Shown: in pieces, positions 58,001 to 64,000 of the stretch
How positions within the stretch are numbered: the stretch's first letter is position 1
How the letters are laid out: each line of letters begins with the position of its first letter
Made by a program: the position numbers and the translations under genes
Assembly (NCBI GenBank): GCA_965283955.1
Contig: CBDIQW010000001.1
Location: forward strand, 4,216,001-4,280,000
DNA length: 64,000 bases
Direction: 5' to 3'
DNA from: Emticicia sp965283955
GTDB lineage: Bacteria > Bacteroidota > Bacteroidia > Cytophagales > Spirosomataceae
Notes under the pieces: generated by a model
What the model was told of the DNA's origin: nothing
Database searches by the model: none
What the model saw: only the letters and a program-made list of their open reading frames with translations

Positions 58001-58419
58001 CGGAATAAGCAACGGAAAGCTGTAGGTTTTTCGTTTTCAAATCTGCAACTAATATCGCCCAAAAGATAAACTCTTTTTCCTTCTTTGTTTCGTGCAACTG
58101 TCTGAAAATCAACTACTTGTTCGTCTCCATCTTTGATTCTTTGGAGGGTTTCGAGGGTTTCATCTGCAAATTGTGGATGTAGTATTTCTTTTAGAGTTAA
58201 TTGCGAAAGTTCAGCATCAGAATATCCAAAAGCTTCACGAAAAGCAGTATTAACAAACAAAAAACGCCCACTCAACGACAGCAACATGATGATTTCGGAG
58301 GTATTATCTACCAAATCTTGAAGCTGGTCGATGCTTTGTTGATGTTCGGTCTGTGAAAGTTGTACTTTTAGTTTTTCGATTTCGAACAAAAGTTCTTCGT
58401 TGGATTTTTCTGTGAGCAT
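55051..58419 (-). CDS. Hybrid histidine kinase with PAS, GAF, receiver and Hpt domains
   Basis: 1122 residues, intact, apparently cytoplasmic. PAS (about 30-145), GAF (about 165-310), PAS (about 320-445) and PAS (about 450-570) lead to HisKA with H596 in FLANMSHEIRTPMNGVIGM. HATPase has NLTSNALKFTENG, DSGIGISDEDQKLLF and FGGTGLGLAIS. The receiver has D845-D846 region acid residues in LLVDDNQVNR and the phospho-acceptor D891 in IFMDIQMPEMDG. The C-terminal Hpt has H1063 in ELHTLKGNSG. A GC-rich palindrome (55491-55540) is read in frame as about residues 960-979, within the receiver-Hpt linker. Signal and partner unknown. Confidence 0.94.
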   Translation of the reverse strand: MLTEKSNEELLFEIEKLKVQLSQTEHQQSIDQLQDLVDNTSEIIMLLSLSGRFLFVNTAFREAFGYSDAELSQLTLKEILHPQFADETLETLQRIKDGDEQVVDFQTVARNKEGKRVYLLGDISCRFENEKPTAFRCLFRDITQRRRAEKAQQLYYTIAQLNLNTPNLQEFLTQVHDELQKNMQANNFFVALFEPEDGTINFPYFIDEYSETEENYHRRKLGNGIVEYSMVQNKPLFLSNEDIKKLVEVDKIYFYGSSLPEVMLCVPLQVGDRTTGVIGVKSYSDRNKFNIRDLELLEFVSGQVAVALVRKQKEEDLLRQTSRLNAVFDSSSHVIWTVNQKRQLSSFNKNYVNLIQRNLGTLPEINMSIEKLGWKLISPEDRPILREKYNEAFTGKPQYFEMHWGNIDGGDDWYEFFLNPILSSESGQVEEVSGIAQNITDKKNSTITLQKSEQKFRDTIESFIDIYYRTDLAGNITMISPSVLTHTGYTLEEVMGNKVDKFFENAVDSSKNIKGLLKAGSITNFEVIVKRKNGELRQFMLNIRMIKDAKGIPVEVEGVARDISELKKTAEELLIAKDEAERSLKVKERFLANMSHEIRTPMNGVIGMIDLMYETPLNPEQKDYVQTIKKSSETLLTILNDILDLSKIEAGKMDLHNAPLDIKEILERLVALFRQRAIEKNNKLIYKIAEDVPAYLIADQTRLLQIFSNLTSNALKFTENGDVTISLSRISSNGKIHVLKGEITDSGIGISDEDQKLLFGAFQQVDNSTKKSFGGTGLGLAISRELCRLMKGDMGVVSEQGKGSTFWFTIEVRSTTISPSVSENNENEIKLTDFFSNHTPKILLVDDNQVNRKVASEILIKAGCEVITADSGAKAIEVFGEKHNFDVIFMDIQMPEMDGIETTKKMRELYGNTLPKVVAMTAYSMQHDRERFLNEGMDDYVPKPIRASILIQKVNEIVPKSPTPTLRPVESSDREGEKSTQNSPTINDILEARISDVTSTHNSPINPAFQVFDMEIVNQLKEMVGEELLISVFEDFEREAEEQIQNAKNAYPDDVKTIQRELHTLKGNSGTIGLARIHDITEIIEVPSKTGDLTHFQANLVFLEEEFKIFRERYKTILTNIG
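55491..55540. repeat. GC-rich palindromic element in a kinase linker (copy e)
   Basis: On the minus strand it begins aagccccaccccgaccct and ends cgatagggagggag, the two arms of copy c (10277-10312) with about 17 extra bases between them. Translated in frame as PTPTLRPVESSDREGE-type residues between receiver and Hpt. Confidence 0.65.
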
Positions 58420-58528
58420 ACCGCAAAAACAATAGAATTAATGATGCGGTAAATATAAGAAGATTTTGATTAGATTTGACAACCTACGAATTGCTGTAAC
58501 ATTAGAAGATTGCCAAATTTTGGAAACA

Positions 58529-60949
58529 TCACCCCTCCAACTCCAATTTCTTACCCTTGCCAGCACCTTTCGTTTGTTTGATGCGGTAGTTGAGCGTTAG
58601 GTTAAATTGTCTTCTTCTGAATTGAGAATTGCCTTCGGTGCGGAAATTTGTGCCTTCGGTAATGCTTCTAAATTTACGGGTGTTAAATACATCAAGTACA
58701 CTAAAATTAAGCGTTCCGTTACCTTTCAGAATATCCTTACTGGCCGATAAATCGAAGTAATAAAGTGGTAAGCGAGTACCTTGAACGGTCTTTTGTTTGG
58801 CTTCGTAGTTGGCTCTAAGCTGTATGTCTAAGCCTTTGGGAAGTGAAAAACGTGAGGTCTGACGCACAAACCAGCTATTTGTTTCTCGGAAATAAGTTTT
58901 GTCGATATTGCTACCATCAATTTCAGCATGAAAAAGGTTGAAATTGAAATCAAGTTTCCACCATTTTATGGGTGTAAATTGACTTGTAAATTCTATACCA
59001 TAGGCTTGTTCGCCCAATAAGTTTTCGGGGCGAGTGGTGGCAAAACCATCGGCAGCAACTTGGCGAATACGCTCAATTTTTCCGTCGGTATCTCGGTAAT
59101 AGACTGATGAACCAAGCGAGCCTTTTTCAAAATATTTGATGTGTCCGATTTCATAAACATTGCTAAACTCAGGGTTCAAGTTTGGGTTTCCGCTAAAGAA
59201 ATTTCGGTTATCTGAAAATGTTGAAAACGGACTTAAATCGTTATAAAAAGGGCGACGAACTCGGCGGCTATAACTGATTTGAAGTGAGTTATCTTTCGGC
59301 AAAGAGTATGTCAAATGCACACTCGGAAACAAGTTGGCGTATTTTCTTGGGTTCACTTCGTTGGTTTCTCTGAGTGTAGTTTTTACGTTTGTCCATTCGG
59401 CACGTAGCCCTGCTTGGTACGAAAACTGTTTGGTTTTATTGCCCAAAATGGCATAAGCCGCATGAATATCTTCGTTATAAATGAAATAGTTTTTCAGTCC
59501 AGGCACAACCACAAACTGCCCTTGTTCGTTTTTCTGATTGACCACATAATCATTCACCATATCTCGGAAACTACTTCTTGCACCTGTTTCAAATTTGCCT
59601 TCTTTTCCGATTGGTTGCACATAATCAATTTGTAATAAATACTGTTTTTCGTATTCATCGTTTAAGGAATTTTGAACCAATGATTTTGATGCAATTGGTG
59701 TTTCGTTGGGTGTAAAATATTCCTGCGTAAAAAGTTGGTCAGAACTTTCCCAGTTATCCAGAAAACGGACTTCGGCATTGAACTCTTGACCTTTTTTTGC
59801 ATACGTTTTTTTATAACTCAACACATATTCCGAATTTGGCTCGGTTTCTTGTTCGTCTTGCTGGCGTTTGCTGATTCCTGTGAGATTTTTATCGGTCAAA
59901 ACATAATCTTCGTAGCGTAAATTTGTAATGCGTCGAGCTTTGCTTCGTCGATAAAGATAGGAAGCTGTAAGGGTATTTTTATCATTGAAAAAGTAGTCAA
60001 GTCCACCTCTAATATTTGTATTAAAACCCGTAATTGTTCCGTTATTGTTTTGTTTTAGGAAAAATAAAGAATCATTGCTTTGGCGTTCTTGATAAATTGA
60101 AGAAACATTCGGACGAATATTATAAGCCAAGCTATAATTAACAAAAAAATTGACTTTTCGGTGGCGATAATTGATATTAGCAGCACCTCCATAATTGACA
60201 GGTTGCCCCGTAATTATATCAAAAGAGCCATTAAATCCTTGTTTTTGGTCTTTTTTTAAGACAATATTGATAATTCCTGCCATACCTTCGGCCTCATATC
60301 TTGCCGATGGATTGGTAATAACTTCTACTCGCTCAATCATGCTTGCTTGAAGTGATTGCAGTCCACCGCCACCTTTGAAACTCACCAAACCCGACGGTTT
60401 TCCATCAATCAAAATTCGTACATTATCGCTGCCACGGAGTTTTACACCACCGTCGGGGTCAACCGAAACCGATGGAATATTTGTCAGAATATCCGATGCC
60501 GAACCACCCGCATTAGCTAAATCTTTCCCGACATTAAATACTCGCTTATCGAGTTTCATTTCCATCGAACTCTTTTCGGCTTGCACTACCACTTCTTTTA
60601 AGGCATTGGCCGATGATTCAATTTTTATAGTACCAAAATCTCGCGTTGGATTTTCTTTTGTTACCGAAAAACTGGCAGTTTTGGTGTTTTTATACCCCAT
60701 ATATTCAACCTCAACTACATAACTCCCAAAAGGTGCAGGAATCGAAAATTCGCCTTTTTCGTTGGTGATATTTCCTGTAATGAGCTTATTATCAGTGCTA
60801 TTCGAGATTCGGATGCTTGCAAAACTCAAAGGCTCATTCGTGATGGCATCAACAACAATTCCCTTCACTTGAGCTTTACTGCCCGCTTGGGCAAAAAGTA
60901 GATGTTGAGAAAATAAAATTAGGCTAAAAGCGAGTAAAAAAGATTTCAT
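58529..60949 (-). CDS. TonB-dependent outer-membrane receptor
   Basis: 806 residues, intact. Signal peptide (SFLLAFSLILFSQHLLFAQ), then a carboxypeptidase-regulatory-like domain (about 27-110; VKGIVVDAITNEPLSFASIR), the plug (about 120-225; SDILTNIPSVSVDPDGGVKL, VRILIDGKPSGLVSF, ERVEVITNPSARYEAEG) and an outer-membrane barrel of the PF14905 type (SGNPNLNPEFSNVYEIGHIK, NLTLNYRIKQ). No SusD gene is nearby, so it is not a classical polysaccharide-uptake pair. Ligand unknown. Family members of this subtype import metals, peptides or siderophores. Confidence 0.92.
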   Translation of the reverse strand: MKSFLLAFSLILFSQHLLFAQAGSKAQVKGIVVDAITNEPLSFASIRISNSTDNKLITGNITNEKGEFSIPAPFGSYVVEVEYMGYKNTKTASFSVTKENPTRDFGTIKIESSANALKEVVVQAEKSSMEMKLDKRVFNVGKDLANAGGSASDILTNIPSVSVDPDGGVKLRGSDNVRILIDGKPSGLVSFKGGGGLQSLQASMIERVEVITNPSARYEAEGMAGIINIVLKKDQKQGFNGSFDIITGQPVNYGGAANINYRHRKVNFFVNYSLAYNIRPNVSSIYQERQSNDSLFFLKQNNNGTITGFNTNIRGGLDYFFNDKNTLTASYLYRRSKARRITNLRYEDYVLTDKNLTGISKRQQDEQETEPNSEYVLSYKKTYAKKGQEFNAEVRFLDNWESSDQLFTQEYFTPNETPIASKSLVQNSLNDEYEKQYLLQIDYVQPIGKEGKFETGARSSFRDMVNDYVVNQKNEQGQFVVVPGLKNYFIYNEDIHAAYAILGNKTKQFSYQAGLRAEWTNVKTTLRETNEVNPRKYANLFPSVHLTYSLPKDNSLQISYSRRVRRPFYNDLSPFSTFSDNRNFFSGNPNLNPEFSNVYEIGHIKYFEKGSLGSSVYYRDTDGKIERIRQVAADGFATTRPENLLGEQAYGIEFTSQFTPIKWWKLDFNFNLFHAEIDGSNIDKTYFRETNSWFVRQTSRFSLPKGLDIQLRANYEAKQKTVQGTRLPLYYFDLSASKDILKGNGTLNFSVLDVFNTRKFRSITEGTNFRTEGNSQFRRRQFNLTLNYRIKQTKGAGKGKKLELEG

Positions 60950-61215
60950 TAAGATTGAATTTTGAATAGATAGGATACTACAAATTAAGCAATCAAAGGC
61001 GAGATTTTATTGATAAATCTACATCTACTACTTAGAATCCTATAAATGAGCATTTTTACTCGACAATTTTATTTACCACGGAGAACACGGATTTTCACGG
61101 AGCGGATTCTGTGTAAATCTTAAAATCTGTGCCTCCGTGGTAAATAAACTATAATTTAACGTTTTCAATAAGCCATTTTTGCCAATTCTATAAGAAAAAG
61201 ACGTAATTTTGACCT
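60950..61215. other. Intergenic region between TonB receptor and rsmA
   Basis: 266 bp between divergent genes. It holds the palindromic repeat at 61068-61147. TAATTTTG at 61204-61211 lies only 4 bp before the rsmA ATG, close enough that the message could be almost leaderless. Confidence 0.45.
61068..61147. repeat. ACCACGGAG palindromic repeat, copy 3 of the CACAAAG family
   Basis: Arms tttatttaccacgga at the left and tccgtggtaaataaa at the right are inverted copies around an 80-bp element containing cacggattttcacggag. Common intergenic type in Bacteroidota. Confidence 0.65.
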
Positions 61216-61989
61216 ATGGAAAAAGTAAAAGCAAAAAAACACCTCGGCCAGCACTTCTTGAAAGATTTGGATGCCGCTCAGAAAATCGTCAATCTGCAAT
61301 CGTTGCACCGTGGATACAATAAAGTATTGGAAATTGGCCCAGGAATGGGCGTTTTGACCCAATATTTACTCGAAAGGACTGACTGCGAGACATTTGTGGT
61401 GGAAATCGACCGTGAATCGGTTACTTATCTCAACGAACACTTCCCGATGCTTAGAGGGCGTATTTTCTCGGAAGATTTCTTGCAGATGAATTTGGCCGAA
61501 CTCTTTAAAAACGAACCTTTCGGAATCATCGGCAATTTGCCTTATAATATTTCTTCGCAGATATTTTTTAAAGTACTCGATTATAAAGATTTAGTGCCAG
61601 AGATTGTCTGTATGCTTCAAAAAGAAGTTGCCCAACGCATTGCTTCTGGCCCAGGAAAAAAAGATTATGGTATTTTGAGCGTGTTTTTGCAGGCTTATTA
61701 TGATATTGAATATAGTTTTACGGTTTATCCCGAAGCCTTTATTCCACCACCAAAAGTTGATTCTGGCATTATTCGATTACGACGAAATAATGTAGAAAAA
61801 TTGGACTGCAACGAGAAAAAATTCATGCAGGTAGTAAAAGCAGGTTTCAACCAACGCCGCAAGACCCTCCGCAATGCTCTCAAGCCGCTGGGTTTGAATT
61901 TCGAGCATGAATTATTAAATAAAAGAGCCGAACAATTGGGTGTGGCCGATTTTGTATTATTGACAAATTTATTTGCCGAAAATGCTTGA
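61216..61989 (+). CDS. rsmA: 16S rRNA dimethyladenosine transferase
   Basis: Methylates A1518 and A1519 near the 3' end of 16S rRNA (KsgA). 257 residues. VKAKKHLGQHFLKDLDAAQK is the family start, VLEIGPGMGVLTQYLL the SAM motif I, and IIGNLPYNISSQIFF the catalytic NLPY motif. VKAGFNQRRKTLRNAL is the C-terminal signature. Intact. The next gene, mgtE, starts 36 bp later in the same direction. Confidence 0.97.
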   Translation: MEKVKAKKHLGQHFLKDLDAAQKIVNLQSLHRGYNKVLEIGPGMGVLTQYLLERTDCETFVVEIDRESVTYLNEHFPMLRGRIFSEDFLQMNLAELFKNEPFGIIGNLPYNISSQIFFKVLDYKDLVPEIVCMLQKEVAQRIASGPGKKDYGILSVFLQAYYDIEYSFTVYPEAFIPPPKVDSGIIRLRRNNVEKLDCNEKKFMQVVKAGFNQRRKTLRNALKPLGLNFEHELLNKRAEQLGVADFVLLTNLFAENA

Positions 61990-62025
61990 TTGATAATTGA
62001 TAACTGATAATTGTTCACTGAGAAA

Positions 62026-63381
62026 ATGACAACTTTCGAGCTAACCAAAGAGTATTTAGAGAAAATAGAAACCGCCATTGAGCAAAAGGATGAAACTATG
62101 CTCAAGGCTGAGATGGAAGAGCTATACCCTGCCGATATTGCCAGTATATTGCTCGAACTCGATGGTGAACCCGCTCATTATCTGATGACGCTCGTCGATA
62201 CAGAAATGGTAGCCGAAATATTGTCGCATATCGAGCCAGACGACCGCAAACGATTTATCAAAGAGCGTTTTACGGTCGAAGAAATTGCCAAATACGTCAA
62301 TCTTTTCGACTCGGATGATGCTGTCGATTTACTTAATGAACAAACAATCGAAGTACGAGAAAAGGTAATTGCTCTCATCGAAGACCGTGAACAAGCACGA
62401 TTCATCTTGGATATGTTGCATTATCCAGAAGATGTGGCGGGCGGTTTGATGCAGAAAGAGTTGATAAAAGTAAATGCCAATTGGACGGTAAGTGAATGTG
62501 TGGAAGAAATTCGCCGTCAAGCAGAAGATGTAGAGAAAGTTTATGCCGTTTATGTGGTTGATGATGAGCAGAAATTGAAAGGAATCGTTTCATTGAAACG
62601 CATCATTTTAGCTCGAAAAAATACCAAAATTGAAAATATTTTTGACGAGGAAATAGTTTATGTAGAAACCACTCGCCCAGCCGAAGAAGTAGCCGAAATC
62701 ATGCAACGTTATGACCTTGATGCGATTCCTGTCGTGAATACCTTGGGGCGTTTGCTGGGGCGAATCACGATTGATGACGTGGTCGATTTTATTACCGATA
62801 AAGCAGAAGAAGACATTCAAGTGATGGCGGGTATCACGGGCGAGGCAGAAGAAGATGATAGCGTTTGGCAGTTGGCAAAAGCACGTTTGCCGTGGTTGAT
62901 TGTGGGTGTAATTGGCAGTTTGTTGGCCGCCACAGTCATCGGAAGCTTTGAAGATGAGTTCAAAAAAGTAGCGGCATTGGCGGCTTTTATTCCAATTATG
63001 GGTTCGACGGGCGGAAATGTGGGTATTCAAACTTCATCACTGATTGTGCAAAGTTTGGCCGAAAAATCGGGTCTAACGACCAGTTTGGGGCAACGTTTGT
63101 TTAAAATTATTTTAGTTGCACTCGTAAATGGCATAATCATTGGCTCATTGGCAGGACTTTATATCTATGTTAGTGGCGAAACCCAACTGTTTTTTGTGGT
63201 GTGTTTATCGTTGCTTTCGGTGGTGGTTTTGGCTTCTTTTACAGGTACAGTTACTCCACTTTTATTGGATAGACTGGGTATTAATCCAGCCATTGCTTCG
63301 GGGCCGTTTATTACAACCGCCAACGATATTATTGGTATTGGCACCTATCTGATGATTGCTAATTTGTTGTTACATTTATAA
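62026..63381 (+). CDS. mgtE: Magnesium transporter MgtE
   Basis: Gated Mg2+ channel of the inner membrane. 451 residues from the ATG at 62026; a TTG at 62011 is possible but weaker. The N-domain (about 5-125) has YPADIASILLELD, the paired CBS domains (about 130-255) include VYAVYVVDDEQKLKGIVSL and DLDAIPVVNTLGRLLGRITI, and five membrane helices follow (about 285-450) with AAFIPIMGSTGGNVGIQTS, the pore signature, and NPAIASGPFITTANDIIG. Intact. Confidence 0.96.
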   Translation: MTTFELTKEYLEKIETAIEQKDETMLKAEMEELYPADIASILLELDGEPAHYLMTLVDTEMVAEILSHIEPDDRKRFIKERFTVEEIAKYVNLFDSDDAVDLLNEQTIEVREKVIALIEDREQARFILDMLHYPEDVAGGLMQKELIKVNANWTVSECVEEIRRQAEDVEKVYAVYVVDDEQKLKGIVSLKRIILARKNTKIENIFDEEIVYVETTRPAEEVAEIMQRYDLDAIPVVNTLGRLLGRITIDDVVDFITDKAEEDIQVMAGITGEAEEDDSVWQLAKARLPWLIVGVIGSLLAATVIGSFEDEFKKVAALAAFIPIMGSTGGNVGIQTSSLIVQSLAEKSGLTTSLGQRLFKIILVALVNGIIIGSLAGLYIYVSGETQLFFVVCLSLLSVVVLASFTGTVTPLLLDRLGINPAIASGPFITTANDIIGIGTYLMIANLLLHL

Positions 63382-63386
63382 AAAAC

Positions 63387-63450
63387 TAACCACGAAGACA
63401 CTAAGAACACAGAGAAGAGGCTTAGTGAATCTTAGTGTCTTTGTGGTAAA
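63387..63450. repeat. CACAAAG palindromic repeat, copy 4
   Basis: Arms taaccacgaagacactaag (63387-63405) and cttagtgtctttgtggtaaa (63431-63450) are inverted, 18 of 19 positions. It fills most of the gap between mgtE and dtd and may act as a terminator. Confidence 0.7.
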
Positions 63451-63457
63451 TAAAAAC

Positions 63458-63910
63458 ATGATTGCAGTAATACAAAGAGTTACCCAAGCATCCGTAACGA
63501 TTGATAATGAAATAAAAGGTCAAATAGGCTTAGGATTCATGATTTTGTTGGGCATTACGCACACCGATACTCAAGAAGATATTGAATGGTTATCGAAGAA
63601 AATCGTAGGCCTACGGGTATTTGGCGATGAAGAAGGCAAAATGAATCTCGACTTAAAATCAGTTGATGGAAATATTCTACTGATTAGCCAATTCACGCTT
63701 CATGCCAGTACCAAAAAAGGAAACCGACCTTCGTTTATTGAAGCTGCTCGCCCCGAAATAGCCATTTCGCTCTACGAAAAAATGATTACTCAATTAGCAT
63801 TTGATTTAGGGAAACCCATCGAAACAGGCATTTTCGGTGCCGATATGAAGGTTTCGTTGCTCAATGATGGCCCCGTAACGATTATTATTGATTCGAAGAA
63901 TAGGATTTGA
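63458..63910 (+). CDS. dtd: D-aminoacyl-tRNA deacylase
   Basis: Removes D-amino acids mischarged onto tRNA. 150 residues from the ATG at 63458 (MIAVIQRVTQASVTID, the family's exact start). A longer frame from 63356 overlaps mgtE and is built from the repeat, so it is rejected. The catalytic motifs LLISQFTLHAST (SQFTL) and NDGPVTIIID (GPVT) are present. Intact. Confidence 0.97.
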   Translation: MIAVIQRVTQASVTIDNEIKGQIGLGFMILLGITHTDTQEDIEWLSKKIVGLRVFGDEEGKMNLDLKSVDGNILLISQFTLHASTKKGNRPSFIEAARPEIAISLYEKMITQLAFDLGKPIETGIFGADMKVSLLNDGPVTIIIDSKNRI

Positions 63911-63928
63911 TATTATACTCGTATTATT

Positions 63929-63936
63929 TATCTTTG
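63929..63936 (+). promoter_or_regulatory. Candidate -33/-7 promoter for the last gene
   Basis: TATCTTTG with TTTG at 63906-63909, 19 bp upstream: a good Bacteroidota promoter, 24 bp before the ATG at 63960. Confidence 0.5.
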
Positions 63937-63959
63937 TTTAGTAAACATTTTAGATTGTT

Positions 63960-64000
63960 ATGGGAGTCGCTATTCAACCGCCATTTACGGAAGCTCAGAT
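63960..64000 (+). CDS. Start of an unidentified gene (runs off window)
   Basis: ATG at 63960 reads MGVAIQPPFTEAQ and leaves the window open. It follows a good promoter box. Too short to identify. Confidence 0.4.
   Translation, partial: MGVAIQPPFTEAQ

Noticed and set aside
63356..63457. Extended N-terminus for dtd
   Set aside because: It is encoded by an intergenic repeat and overlaps the end of mgtE; the known Dtd start is at 63458.
1..64000. CRISPR array, tRNA or rRNA genes
   Set aside because: No regularly spaced direct repeats with unique spacers and no cloverleaf-like or rRNA-like segment was recognised; a tool search would be needed to exclude small or degenerate ones.

Overview
The window looks like a chromosomal segment of an AT-rich Bacteroidota, most likely Cytophagales (Spirosomataceae-like: Emticicia, Runella and Arcicella are plausible relatives). 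Supporting signs are several secreted proteins ending in type IX secretion (T9SS) sorting domains, LytS-type kinases with LytTR regulators, a TonB-dependent receptor with a CarboxypepD-like N-terminus, Omp28-like and DUF6029-like proteins, and TAnnTTTG promoter boxes. I see no rRNA, tRNA, CRISPR array, integrase or transposase. The species assignment is inference.

Layout. 1-4569: carbohydrate utilisation genes (GH105, L-rhamnose mutarotase, GH95) around an unknown secreted protein. 4904-13291: housekeeping and small-molecule genes (glyA, pssA, an MBL hydrolase, an RsmI-like methyltransferase, a YhcG-type nuclease, selD). 13371-17230: GH125 mannosidase, a large nested hairpin, and a four-gene operon of small enzymes (DUF1801, histidine phosphatase, two GNATs). 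17372-28472: cell-envelope and secreted proteins (Omp28-like, TlpA-like, DUF6029-like, DUF922 peptidase, a T9SS esterase, uvrC, a T9SS sugar dehydrogenase). 28621-33974: an operon-like run of small membrane proteins (DUF1361, dgkA, DUF4173, DUF2809) with a winged-helix regulator and an MpaB/DUF2236 protein. 34073-41183: clpX, a hydrolase, an NTF2-like protein, two metalloproteases and a Kbp-like LysM protein. 41390-52197: a signalling locus. 52268-60949: a plug/macroglobulin-like surface protein, a 1122-residue hybrid kinase and a TonB-dependent receptor. 61216-64000: rsmA, mgtE, dtd and the start of one more gene.

The most interesting part is 41390-52197. Two LytS-type kinases (one with a periplasmic propeller, one with TPRs) and a LytTR response regulator face three tandem secreted tail-fibre-like paralogues, an exported protein resembling the ribosomal L7/L12 C-terminal domain, and a LytTR-only protein. 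The three promoters of this set share one architecture: three TTCGTGAA-like direct repeats with starts exactly 21 bp apart, followed 37-38 bp after the last start by a TAnnTTT(G/A) box. That is the layout expected of a LytTR-activated regulon. The third unit carries the LytTR-only gene, so it may regulate itself.

Two other themes run through the window. First, several families of short palindromic repeats occur. One GC-rich family lies in frame inside at least four proteins (two signal peptides, a GH95 loop, a kinase linker), much like Rickettsia palindromic elements. An arm of another family encodes the signal peptide of the TlpA-like protein. Second, about fifteen genes are broken by single-base changes, many in short homopolymers, while the protein on both sides stays conserved. 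I read most of these as sequence errors and annotate each as one gene, marking the position.
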